Part shown: piece after piece, positions 41,889 to 50,646 of the stretch
How positions within the stretch are numbered: position 1 is the stretch's first letter
How the letters are laid out: each line of letters opens with the position of its first letter
Source: Symbiodinium sp. CCMP2592
Taxonomy: Eukaryota > Sar > Dinophyceae > Suessiales > Symbiodiniaceae
Assembly: GCA_905221615.1 (NCBI GenBank)
Contig: CAJNDT010000513.1
Coordinates: 1,117,168 to 1,181,167 of the forward strand
DNA: 64,000 nucleotides
Direction: 5' to 3'
Notes under the pieces: generated by a model
What the model was told of the DNA's origin: nothing
Databases searched by the model: none
Seen by the model: the letters and a program-made list of their open reading frames with translations, nothing else
Translations under genes and position numbers: made by a program

Positions 41889-42491
41889 TGCTCAAGCCAG
41901 CGGCTGTTGTCCAGGCGGCTTTCAAGAAAAGGCTACCAGCACACGAACACAAGTGCACTCACTCTGGAAAGCTCGATTCAAGCGACGCGCTGCGACCCGC
42001 ACCCTCCCCATTCAGTCCTGAGGGAGGAGAGGAGGAAAAAAAGAGAGCTGAGAAGAGTGAGGCTTAAAAGGCTGCGGTAAAAACGCATTTAAGAGCGCAG
42101 ACTCAGATGGTGACACTGCACTTAGAGTTACCTCAGAGGACCTACCAGGTCTCGGGGCACTGCGCACAAACCTACTAGGCAAGAAGAGCCTACTAGGCAA
42201 GAGAAGCTTCAGTCCTACAAGGTCTGTGTGCACACGCAACCTGCGGTATTCTTTTTACCAACCTCGCGATGCGAGTCTCTGGGCGGAGCCCGGTTGTCGA
42301 GGTGCGCTGCACCTGCCTTCTGCGATCCGCAGACAGGCCGGTGAGCAGCGAAGGCTCTTGTGGCCGGACTGTGCCGGCACTGCTGTGCTCTGCACCTGTG
42401 TGAGAAAGGGCGCAGACGGAAGGGCCACTGGCCCGTCAAAAAATTTATCCGAACACTGTTCGGAATGCGCTGGATTACGCCGCTGGCGTAT
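41889..42491 (-). other. Spacer between accessory ORF and recombinase, with acceptor-like module
   Basis: Contains AAAAGGCTGCGG (42066-42077), GACTCAG (42100-42106) and GACCTACCAGG (42139-42149), all repeated at similar spacing in the next spacer. A strong minus-strand pyrimidine tract with CTCCCTCAG lies at 42018-42050, about 130 bases upstream of the recombinase ORF. Confidence 0.5.
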
Positions 42492-43868
42492 CTACCACTC
42501 GCGATGGTTCCAGCGTCGGTCGTGGTCCCAAGACCAGCGACCACGGGACCACTGGTCCCGGTCCTCGTCGTCACGGCGGGACCTCTGGTCCTTGCCTTTG
42601 CCTTTGCCCTTGCCGTCTCTGCGGCGGGACTCCCGTTCGCGGTGCTCGCGCTCACGGGCTTCGGCTGCCTCGCGCTGCAAGGTCAGCCGAAGGGACTCGG
42701 GCGGCCCCCTAGTAGGGCGGCGCTCGCCACGGTACTCGAGCTTGCCGTCTGTCCGCGGGACAGTGCCTGGGCAAGAGTAATTTTTCGCGCAGCGTGTGCA
42801 ATGCATCACGCCGCACTCTGGACACTGCCAGGCCTTGCTGCGACGCTCGTGGGAAAACTGTCCCACAGCGCCACTGGCGCTAGGCTGATCGTAGGCATGC
42901 ACTGCAGCCACGAAGGGGTGGAGCTCTCCGCATGCACTGCATACGAATTCCGAAGACGGATCGCTCCAAATGTTCATCTGCATGTTGTCGCAGACTGAAC
43001 ATGCGAAGACTCGCTGAATCTCCCCCGCTCGGGGACGCTCCGCCGCTGGCGGGCGAGCTTCCTGATCGTCTCGATCAGCGGTGTCATCTGACGCCGGGCC
43101 GCTGGCCCGGGTCCCAGCGACGCCAGCTGGGTTGTTGCGCGGGGGCTGCTGACAGGGACGCGGGCGAGAGCTCTCCCCACGACGCGCCACTGGCGGCGGG
43201 GGAGGCCGCTTGTTCTGGCGTGGGGCGGAGGCCTTCGGGGGCGCCGCTGGCGCCTGATCCCTGTCAGCTGCCGGCACTGCCGGGCTGGAGGATTTGCGCG
43301 CCACCTTGCCCTGAAGGGGAGGGTGCGGCTGCGCTGGCGGTGGCGGGGAGTCGCTCTCCGACTCCGACTCTTCCGAGCGGGAGCCTTGGTCGTCTTCGGT
43401 TTCATCCCGCCGCCCGCTGGGCTCCTCCACATCCATATCCTCCGGCGCTGCCGAGGGAGCTTCCGCTGGAAGCGGTTCTTCCTTGACGCCCGAGCCCGCT
43501 TCCTCAGCGGGGCTGGTCGGGGAGCGGCGCTGCGAGGCCGGCGCTGCGGCCGACGTGGGAGACGCGTTTGCCACCGCGCTGCGGTGGTCTTCGGAAGACA
43601 CACCACGGGCCGCCGCTGGCGGCTCGGTGTTCGCAGGAACCACTGGGGGCTCGTAGCCCAAAAGAAGTCGCTGAAGGGCGACGGCATTGGCCTCTGAGCC
43701 GCCACTGGCGGGCTTGGTCCAGCCGGCGAGTTCCGCTGCCTCCGCCGCATTTACCACCACGTCCCCTATCTCTGATAGGGAGACGGCGGCTTCGTAGATG
43801 GCGGCCCTCTGGGCCTCCGGCACTGCACTGAGCGCCTGCAGCATCTGCTCGTTCGTTGGGTTCGCCAT
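42492..43868 (-). CDS. Accessory zinc-finger protein (inner element, second ORF)
   Basis: The likely start is MANPTNEQMLQALSAVPEAQ at 43868. It has a helical N-terminal region of about 70 residues, then a Pro/Ser/Glu-rich disordered middle, then a zinc-binding block with FACSVCDNMQMN, FVCSACGELH, WQCPECGVMHCTRCAKNYSC (several CX2C pairs, a double zinc-ribbon-like layout), and an Arg/Asp/Trp-rich C-terminal tail. No named family. It may be a nucleic-acid-binding structural or regulatory protein. It is separated from its neighbours by spacers with acceptor-like modules, suggesting its own mature mRNA. Confidence 0.65.
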   Translation of the reverse strand: MANPTNEQMLQALSAVPEAQRAAIYEAAVSLSEIGDVVVNAAEAAELAGWTKPASGGSEANAVALQRLLLGYEPPVVPANTEPPAAARGVSSEDHRSAVANASPTSAAAPASQRRSPTSPAEEAGSGVKEEPLPAEAPSAAPEDMDVEEPSGRRDETEDDQGSRSEESESESDSPPPPAQPHPPLQGKVARKSSSPAVPAADRDQAPAAPPKASAPRQNKRPPPPPVARRGESSRPRPCQQPPRNNPAGVAGTRASGPASDDTADRDDQEARPPAAERPRAGEIQRVFACSVCDNMQMNIWSDPSSEFVCSACGELHPFVAAVHAYDQPSASGAVGQFSHERRSKAWQCPECGVMHCTRCAKNYSCPGTVPRTDGKLEYRGERRPTRGPPESLRLTLQREAAEAREREHRERESRRRDGKGKGKGKDQRSRRDDEDRDQWSRGRWSWDHDRRWNHREW

Positions 43869-43904
43869 CGCTGATAGCATACAAAGGCTGTTAGCTGAAG
43901 GCAC

Positions 43905-44226
43905 GAAGGGGGCGACTTACTAAGCTGAAAAGGCTGCGGAAGAAAAGCACTGCTTGAAAACCGACACGGTTCAAAGAGCTGACTCAGCTGGAGAGACCTA
44001 CCAGGCTCGCGTGACACACGACCGAAAAAGGCGAGCAGCAAGCTTTTGCCGCATTTCAAATTATGCCGTCGGCTCGCCGCTGTGGGCGAGGTTCCAAAAA
44101 CCTCGGAGACGCCCGCCCTGCAGAAGCTGCCGAACTGTCGGCGGCGAAGCAAAAAGAGGTGCACTGCACCAGAAGTGACTAGGGCGACTCACTGAGAAGC
44201 TAGCAGCTGCGCGCTGCGCTCAGGGC
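43905..44226 (-). other. Spacer between accessory ORFs, with the same module
   Basis: Repeats AAAAGGCTGCGG (43928-43939), GACTCAG (43981-43987) and GACCTACCAGG (43995-44005) seen at 42066-42149. On the sense strand the first block reads CTTCCGCAGCCTTTT, which looks like a splice acceptor. Confidence 0.5.
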
Positions 44227-45606
44227 CTAGCGGCGACCGCCACGGGCGCCGTGGTTTCGGGGTCGCTGACCCCGGCTGCTGCGGTAGCAGTTGTCGCACT
44301 CGTGATGATTGTGGGGGCTCCTGCCCACTGAGCAGTGCCGCCCACAAATTGCCATACCTTGGGAAATGCAGCCCTGCTGCGCGCAGGGCAGACAGCACAT
44401 GAGGTCGCCTCGCCTCTCCGGGTACCTATCCCATCTCTCTGAGTTGGGTTGTGCCCAATAGGGCCATTCGTGCACGTCTGTGACGTGCAACTGCGGAGAA
44501 ACCCTCCTGGCGTGCGTCACTAACGCACGGAGGCCAGGGTACCTGTTGTCGGTCGCTGACCCCAGGTTGCGCCAATCGTTATTTTGGGGGTCCTCCCCGG
44601 GCTGGAACTGCCAGCCCCGCTGGCGATTGCGACGCTGCGGTCGGGACACGACCACAGTGTTCGCGTTGGGCGCGAACGGCACTGCCGTTGCGGCCTGGCT
44701 GCTAGCCAGGGATACCTCGGAGTCTCCCGAGTTCTGATCACTGTCAGTATCGACAACTTCAATGACAGGCTCCGCCTCTGGCGGAGCGACGTCGGCAGCT
44801 GCGGCTGCGGGCGGGCTGCCTGTTGTGGCCGCAGCGGGCTTAGCAGGAGCGGCCGCTGGCGGCGGTAAGGGAGGGTCCGAGGCCGATGCCGACGCTGTCG
44901 GCAGAGCAGTACTGGACGAGGCGGTGGGGTCGGTGCTGCCGCTGGCAACTTTGTGAGACTTCTTCTTTTTCTTTTCGGAAGGGATTATCTTAATCCAACC
45001 GCCCTTGCCTTTGCCCTTACCCTCTGGGTGCCAATGGAAGCCGCTGGCTTCCACCTTGGTGGCCACGTGGCCCTCTAGGGCGTCCACCCAATTAAGTCTC
45101 CACTGGAGTTTGGGCACATTATCCTCCTCCCCACTGGGGGGCCAGTCAAAAAGGCCAGTATACGGCCAGCCAGGTGTGGCCGCTGGCCGCATAGGCACGT
45201 CGCGCTGCGACATGGTATACCGGTGCATCGGATAGGCACTGCCTGATGTGTCCGGTTGTTCCCCTTGCATCTGCGCGAAAGGGTAAAAGGGAGGCCAAAC
45301 TTTGGACTCCCCTTCCCCTGCGCGGTTCAAAGCTTCGTGGTCGTCGCTGACGACTGCGGGGTCTACCCGCATGGCACAGCTAATGGCCCAAAGGAGATAA
45401 CTTATCTCCTGTTGTGCCATCTCCTCACGCATGGCCTGCTCTAACACGAAAATTGGATTGCACTGCAAAAAACGGAGGCAGGAGCGACACTGTCGCACGC
45501 GTTGCAAACATTGTGGCGCTGCCAGCTGATTCTCTCGACCGTCCCTTCTAGGGTACGGCGCCTCTGGCGACTCAGCCGCGTAATTGCGGGCTGCTTGGTC
45601 AACCAT
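44227..45606 (-). CDS. Accessory Cys/His-rich protein (inner element, first ORF)
   Basis: About 460 residues starting at MVDQAARNYAAESPEAPYPR or just upstream. The N-terminal region has paired cysteines (CLQRVRQCRSCLRFLQC). The middle has an aromatic stretch (GWPYTGLFDWPPSGEED, then LQWRLNWVDALEGH), Lys-rich and Ala/Pro-rich linkers, and an acidic DTDSDQNSGDSE. The C-terminus is Cys/His-rich (MCCLPCAQQGCISQG, CGRHC, HHECDNC), probably zinc-binding, ending in an Arg/Gly-rich tail. No family is recognised. It lies 84 bases from A1, the first gene of the element. Confidence 0.62.
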   Translation of the reverse strand: MVDQAARNYAAESPEAPYPRRDGRENQLAAPQCLQRVRQCRSCLRFLQCNPIFVLEQAMREEMAQQEISYLLWAISCAMRVDPAVVSDDHEALNRAGEGESKVWPPFYPFAQMQGEQPDTSGSAYPMHRYTMSQRDVPMRPAATPGWPYTGLFDWPPSGEEDNVPKLQWRLNWVDALEGHVATKVEASGFHWHPEGKGKGKGGWIKIIPSEKKKKKSHKVASGSTDPTASSSTALPTASASASDPPLPPPAAAPAKPAAATTGSPPAAAAADVAPPEAEPVIEVVDTDSDQNSGDSEVSLASSQAATAVPFAPNANTVVVSRPQRRNRQRGWQFQPGEDPQNNDWRNLGSATDNRYPGLRALVTHARRVSPQLHVTDVHEWPYWAQPNSERWDRYPERRGDLMCCLPCAQQGCISQGMAICGRHCSVGRSPHNHHECDNCYRSSRGQRPRNHGARGGRR

Positions 45607-45689
45607 AACTGCCACTGACAGTTATAAAAAGGGGAGTGGAAGGACGTCGCTGACGACCCCCACTGCTGCGGAGCACTACAAGCTAATCT

Positions 45690-45857
45690 ACAAAAACTTT
45701 TTGGATCACAGATCCAACTCCAAGCCGAAAGCTGCACGGCAAAGTTTGTCTAGTGTCACTCACACACAAGTGAAAACACTGTTTTCCTTTTTCGACAAAC
45801 TTTGTCTACACTTTCGGCGGAAAATAAAACCCATTCACGCACGCATGATGGATGCTT
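45690..45857 (-). repeat. A1 repeat of the inner element
   Basis: 168 bases identical by eye to 35003-35170. Its outer end is the AAGC core, followed by outer-element pol sequence. Confidence 0.9.
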
Positions 45858-46982
45858 GTTGGCCGAATGGACGCGAGCTGCTTGCGACGGCCGAAGTCCA
45901 TCCAGACCAAAGGGGGATGCCAAGGATCGCAGCGGGGAAGACTGCAGATGCGAAAGCTCCGGAGGCAACGGCAGCTCGCGGGCCTTGCTTGAGGTGCCGC
46001 AAGGCGGCCCGAAGTGAGCCAAGCAAACATTAGCCGTGGAGAGCATCTCCAAGAAGATGGAAGCATCATGATCATCCTGAAGGTCAAGGCGAAGAACTTG
46101 TAGATCAGTGCAGCGAACGCGGTGATCAACTGGAAGAACACTGAGGCCTTGATCACGAAGTGCCACGGACAAGCGCCCACGACCACAAAAGGCCTCGACT
46201 GCTAAGGCCTCGGAAGCTTCGCAGGAGAAGCTGACTGCATGTAGGTCACACGGTGGCAACTGGACTTTGAAGCCCAAGAGCTCGAGATGTTGTCGTAAAG
46301 GTTGAGGCGGGGACGGGCCTAGCGCCAAAAGCTGTGCGAAGTTGAAGTTTTGGTCGTCGCAGCGAGGCGTGAAAGCCACCACGAGAACTCTTTTTCCTCG
46401 CCACGGAAGTGTGAAGTGCAAGGCCTGGGAGTCCAAATAACAAGGGCCTCTGGAAACATCCAAAAGCATGCCGGGAAGATGGCGACCTTCGACCCATTGC
46501 CAGGAAGGCCCCGTTTCGTGATATTGCCAGACCTGACCCTCCTGGAACTCAGTAAGCGGCTGCAAGAGGTTAGGAGCCCCCACGGCATTGTTCACATCAC
46601 GATGGGGCGCTGTTTGGAGATCTGCAAAAAGTGCCACCGCTGTAAAGGTATGCTCGGGAGCAATGCTTCGGACATACGCCGTCAGGGCAGAGGTAACCGT
46701 CGGAAACATGTGGCTGTGGCGGCGAAGGCCGTAGCAACCATCTTTCGACCACGATCCCGTGGTCCACGAGAAATCGCCCGGTCGTCCGCGGGCAGGTACT
46801 TCAGGTGGCAGCACATCCAAAAGTGAAAGGAGCTGCTTCGCCGTAGGCGGAGAGCTGAAAGAACTTGCAAGAACTTCGGCGCAGTGAAGGTCGGTGGGAG
46901 AATGCCCCACTGCGGAAAACTTTTCCGGTCCAAAAGCTATGGCCTGGGTGCCGGAGGGGCCAGGCACGGCTTGTGCTCCTAG
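45858..46982 (-). pseudogene. Outer element pol, 5' segment: dioxygenase-like and methyltransferase-like domains
   Basis: Opens directly after the gag UGA (46983-46985) in the same frame. Counting from VPGPSGTQ (46967): an Fe(II)/2-oxoglutarate dioxygenase-like fold with HRD (His122, Asp124) and two Asn following, QALHFTLPWRGKR with His184 and Arg193, the usual spacing for the distal His and the oxoglutarate-binding Arg. Then a methyltransferase-like domain: VEAFCGRGRLS (257-267) and FGPPCGTSS with Cys323. The frame reaches ARVHSANK (371) and is then cut by the inner element; it resumes at 34554. HxDxxN is also seen in TET/JBP nucleobase oxygenases, but I cannot say which dioxygenase family this is. 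Confidence 0.8.
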
Positions 46983-46985
46983 TCA
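46979..46985 (-). promoter_or_regulatory. UGA-CUA-G readthrough signal at the gag-pol junction (outer)
   Basis: Gag ends DHKE-UGA; the same frame continues CUA-GGA-GCA-CAA into pol. This is the same seven-base context as the inner element at 38635-38641, although the surrounding codons differ. Confidence 0.75.
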
Positions 46986-48215
46986 CTCCTTGTGGTCCAC
47001 CCCTGCGTGGTTCTTTAGGCAGAACCAACACACGTGATAGCCGCGCTGGCACTTCTCTTTGGATTGGTCACAAGCCTTGCGATTGTAACGGAAGCAGATT
47101 GGCCTGCCTTGGTCATCGCGAGTCTTCGCCCCCGGTGGTATATCAATGCCCTTGCCGCCCCCCTTCGAACTTCCTGCCGACGGCTTGCCGGGCTGCGCTG
47201 AATTCGCGATCGGCTTGGACTTGGCCGCCTTCTGAAGCCTGCGGCGCTTGGCACGGCTCATCGCCTCAGCTCCAGCAGTCGGAGACGGCTTCGGAGGCGG
47301 AGGCACTGACCCCTTGGTGCGGGGCATCAAGGCAAAAGCAACGTCTGGAGCGTCCTTGAAGGCGTCCACAGCGGCATCAATCGGCAATGGAGTCCCGGAC
47401 GTCAGGACCTTGCCCCGAGTCTCTTGCGCAACCAAGACCCAAAGCGTTCTGTCGGCGTCCACGACCTGGCTCAGGGTCACCGGCTGCTGTCCTGGGTACA
47501 CTGGGCGCATCATGTAGCCGAAGAAGCGAGAGATGATCTTATCGAGCACCACGAACGTAGCAATGCCGGCCATGTGGAATGCCAGAGCACGACGCTGCAT
47601 ACAAGTCCGAACATGTAGGTCACTGGACGTCTCAGCTGTCAAGGTCGTGGGGGGCTTCGTGACCTTGATGTTCAGCTTTTCCAAGCGGAAAGTTTCCGGG
47701 TCACGTTTTTCTGACCTCATTTCCGCCTCCCGCGACGTGCAGCGGGAAAGCTCCAAGGGTCCCAGACACCCCTCCTCCGCAAAGCCAACGGCCTTGTCCA
47801 CCAAGGAGTGGCTAGGCTCCAACCACGTGTCAATCGTGACTCCCACCAGCGCCTTCTTGAGCCGCTCTAGGCGATCCACTCTGTCTGCCATGGAGAGGCG
47901 TTTGGCTTCTTCGCGAGGTTCAAGCTTGTCCTTGAGCTCCTGGACCGCTAGCGTGTGGCTTGTGTAGAACAAGTGCCGGAAGGCTGGTAACGAATCCTTA
48001 GCCTCCTCACCAAGCTTGGCAACCAATGCATCCACGAACGGCTTCTCGTCACTGGCACCCGGCTGGTAGCTGGAGATGAAGGCGAACAGCGAGTGCGTAC
48101 GGATGCCCTTCGTGATGAGCAAGTCGGCATGCGCCTCAGACACCCCGAGGCGAATCGCCTCCGCCCTGAAGGCCGCCTGCGAGTCCACGGACATGGGACC
48201 TGGACATGAGCGCAA
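46983..48215 (-). CDS. Gag-like protein of the outer element
   Basis: Likely start MSVDSQAAFRAEAIRLGVSE at 48194. About 400 residues. Shared blocks with the inner Gag (SLVDKA, CTSREAE, ADRTLW) show common ancestry despite low overall identity. A Lys/Arg/Gly/Pro-rich stretch precedes a C-terminal Cys/His cluster (CFRYNRKACDQSKEKC then HVCWFC and NHAGVDH), a CCCH-like zinc finger in place of the CCHC knuckle. It is expected to be the particle/RNA-binding protein. Intact; ends in UGA-CUA-G. Confidence 0.78.
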   Translation of the reverse strand: MRSCPGPMSVDSQAAFRAEAIRLGVSEAHADLLITKGIRTHSLFAFISSYQPGASDEKPFVDALVAKLGEEAKDSLPAFRHLFYTSHTLAVQELKDKLEPREEAKRLSMADRVDRLERLKKALVGVTIDTWLEPSHSLVDKAVGFAEEGCLGPLELSRCTSREAEMRSEKRDPETFRLEKLNIKVTKPPTTLTAETSSDLHVRTCMQRRALAFHMAGIATFVVLDKIISRFFGYMMRPVYPGQQPVTLSQVVDADRTLWVLVAQETRGKVLTSGTPLPIDAAVDAFKDAPDVAFALMPRTKGSVPPPPKPSPTAGAEAMSRAKRRRLQKAAKSKPIANSAQPGKPSAGSSKGGGKGIDIPPGAKTRDDQGRPICFRYNRKACDQSKEKCQRGYHVCWFCLKNHAGVDHKE

Positions 48216-48604
48216 CCAGCAGCTTCTGATCCGCTGGCCAGTTCCGTGCAGGCACGACGTCGGCTTTTTCCCGGGTTCCGAGACTCCCAGAGGCCGTCCA
48301 TGGCACGACGGCCCAAAAATTCCAGCAGCTCATCTTCAGAGTCTTTCCGGGCTTCGCTGCCAGATATAAGCCCAGCCCCGAAGGTGTTTGGTCGGCACGA
48401 CGGCGCGGTCCCCAAGCAGCTTATCTTCGGGCAAGCCCGGGCTTCGCTGCTGTTCACACTTCGGTCGGCTGTGTGGGGCTCACGCACTAGGGAGGATGCA
48501 GACAAAACCTTGCCAGGCTCGACGGCCCAACATGGAGGCATTACAAGTTTCACTTGCGATGCCGTCCTGCATTAGCTCCCAGACACAAGTAACACTGACA
48601 GAGT

Positions 48605-50362
48605 TCAGCTCGCAGCCGCTGCCTCACCCCCTGCGTCCTGTGCACGCTGGCACACCAGACAGAAGGGGTATGGGCTTGAAGTGGAAGCCTTCGGCCTGAC
48701 ATAATTCGGTGTTTTCGGCCTCCCACATCGGAATCTATCAGAATCCGGGTCCAATGCATGAAGCGTACCCGAGGACAGGTGGACCAAATACTGGTCCGGA
48801 TCAGGAGCCTCCACCATGCGGCGTTCAGCCGCCGGCACCGTTGCAGACACCGCCTGATCCGCATCATCATGCCCCATGTCATCTGAGGCACTGTCCTCGC
48901 AGGCACAGGGAGCACCATGCAGTTTCCTTTCCAACTCGTCCGATGCCACCTCTTCCTGATGAAGCTGCTGCGCTATCAGATCAGCCACAGAAGCATCCGG
49001 CCTGAAAGACCCATCCTGGATCTTTGTAAGCATGCCCGCCACCTTTCCCAAAGGGCCCACGAAGTTAGCCCTCCCGTAGGTAAGTGCGCTGGTGCTTGGC
49101 CGATCAAGGTGATGCCCAATGATCTGTCTCTCGGACAAGGAAAAGAGCCCTGACTTACACATCCAAGCCAGCAGCGTCACCTTCAAGCTATGCGACGATG
49201 GCAAAGGTTGCAGCGGCGGATGCTCCATCTGACTAAGGATCTCACGCAAGTGGAGAGTGGCCTCCCCGCTCGTCATCCGCCTCCGGATGAACTGGCTGGA
49301 AGATTCATTCCACGAGGGCAGCATGTAGTCCACACCAGTCCTAGGCAGGCGTGCCCTCTTCATGGCGTCAAGCCACTTCGGTGCCCAGGCAGTGCCTGTG
49401 ACCAGTTGACCAAACCCCACAAAAGGAAGCAAGGTGGTCTTCCTCTCAGCTGTGCTGGCCAACTTGTGCCGAAGCGTCCCAGAACTCAGGACCGGCCGCG
49501 ACCCCGAGACATCGATGGTTGGCAAAGTGGATGCCTGGGCATCACCCCACCTTGCGCTATTGGTGAGTGCGTAGAGGAAGAACCCTGCAATGCACACAAC
49601 GGCCGTGTCTGGACTTTTCGCCACAAGCTTCTCAAGAAATCGCACTTCCTCCGCCGTGAGCCCCCTCGCTTGTTTTAAGGGTCTCTTCGTTATGGCAGCC
49701 TCGTGGACCAAGCCCCGGATGCGATGCGACACCAGGTCCTCGATCGGCGCCCTAATGCCCAGGAGGGTGTGCATGAAGAATATCGATTCAAGGGCACTTT
49801 GAGGAGCAGTTGCAGACCCACCCTGCAGCGACTCAAAGTACAAGAAGATGCTGGATTCGCTCATATGCAGCCCCGACTTGTGGCCCCGATCCACGTGGAA
49901 CACGAACATCTTCCAAAATGCCAGAGTCCTTTTATGCAGGGTAGCAGCGGCCTTCTTGGCAAAGGTGAGCTCGATGGTCCTTTGGATCTGAGGTTCCTTG
50001 TCGAGGCTCCCGCTAAGCTCGTAAAGCATGGTCCCGAGCTTCGTGGCGTGGAAATCAGACTCCACCATGATCCTAACAAGGTGCAACGACTTCCTCTTCA
50101 TATCATCAGCTATCTCAGGCCAATCCATCATCTTCGCCCTCCTAGCTGCGTATGGGAGCACTGGAAGTTTCACATTCTCGATCGCATCAACCTGCTTCAA
50201 TCCTTGCTGAGCCCTGAGCTCCCAAAGCATGTGCTCAGAACGGCCCAACTTGAATGAGGCCCCCATCGAGACCGATGTAAAGGTCGCAATGCCCCGAGGC
50301 TCCTGCTCCCAAGCATGCTTGGGTCTCTTCTTCTGATGCTGCTCGGCACGCAGCAACTCCAT
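48605..50362 (-). CDS. Tyrosine recombinase of the outer element
   Basis: 585 residues from ATG (MELLRAEQHQKKRP). Motifs parallel the inner enzyme: NSARWGDA (Arg of box I, about residue 277), SSHSLKVTLLAWM with His-Ser-Leu-Lys (box II, Lys instead of Arg), and IIGHHLDRPSTSALTYGR with His-His and Tyr 12 residues apart. The C-terminal tail has a CX2C-type pair (CRC/CLVC-like, near the end) as in the inner protein. It appears intact although the element is otherwise dead. Function: site-specific strand exchange of the element circle, by family knowledge. Confidence 0.8.
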   Translation of the reverse strand: MELLRAEQHQKKRPKHAWEQEPRGIATFTSVSMGASFKLGRSEHMLWELRAQQGLKQVDAIENVKLPVLPYAARRAKMMDWPEIADDMKRKSLHLVRIMVESDFHATKLGTMLYELSGSLDKEPQIQRTIELTFAKKAAATLHKRTLAFWKMFVFHVDRGHKSGLHMSESSIFLYFESLQGGSATAPQSALESIFFMHTLLGIRAPIEDLVSHRIRGLVHEAAITKRPLKQARGLTAEEVRFLEKLVAKSPDTAVVCIAGFFLYALTNSARWGDAQASTLPTIDVSGSRPVLSSGTLRHKLASTAERKTTLLPFVGFGQLVTGTAWAPKWLDAMKRARLPRTGVDYMLPSWNESSSQFIRRRMTSGEATLHLREILSQMEHPPLQPLPSSHSLKVTLLAWMCKSGLFSLSERQIIGHHLDRPSTSALTYGRANFVGPLGKVAGMLTKIQDGSFRPDASVADLIAQQLHQEEVASDELERKLHGAPCACEDSASDDMGHDDADQAVSATVPAAERRMVEAPDPDQYLVHLSSGTLHALDPDSDRFRCGRPKTPNYVRPKASTSSPYPFCLVCQRAQDAGGEAAAAS

Positions 50363-50646
50363 TACCCTAATGCCTAGAACTTAAGCCCCACTTTTCGGCA
50401 ATTTGCAAGAACTTGAAGTTGCACAGCACGCGGGAGAGCACAGGCAGGCGCACCTTGCGGAGCGCGAATGCAGAGTGCCCGCGGCACGCTATGGAGGTCT
50501 AGGATCCTGCAAACGGCTAGAAACCGTCAAGACCTGACAGGCACAGGCACGACGCTGATAGAAGCACAAGTGTTCCTGCAGACAAGCAGTTCTGAAGATT
50601 TCTCATGGCAGGCGGCACCAGTGCTGGTTTGCTAGCTGCATGCATC

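Larger units (their letters stand above)
34555..45857 (-). mobile_element. Inner YR retroelement, intact, inserted in the outer pol
   Basis: Split direct repeats in sense order: A1 45857-45690, five ORFs, B1 35383-35171, A2 35170-35003, a unique spacer 35002-34768, B2 34767-34555. A1/A2 (168 bp) and B1/B2 (213 bp) look identical by eye, and all five main ORFs are open, so the insertion is recent and possibly still competent. Removing it joins GCC-AAC to AAG-CTC-TAT and restores the outer methyltransferase-like frame (ARVHSANK | LYVLTLVS). ORF order is two zinc-finger accessory ORFs, tyrosine recombinase, Gag-like, then methyltransferase-like-RT-RNase H. Confidence 0.9.

Noticed and set aside
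34555-45857. Calling the inner element an LTR retrotransposon
   Set aside because: Terminal repeats are split (A1...B1A2...B2), no integrase or target duplication is present, and a tyrosine recombinase is encoded.
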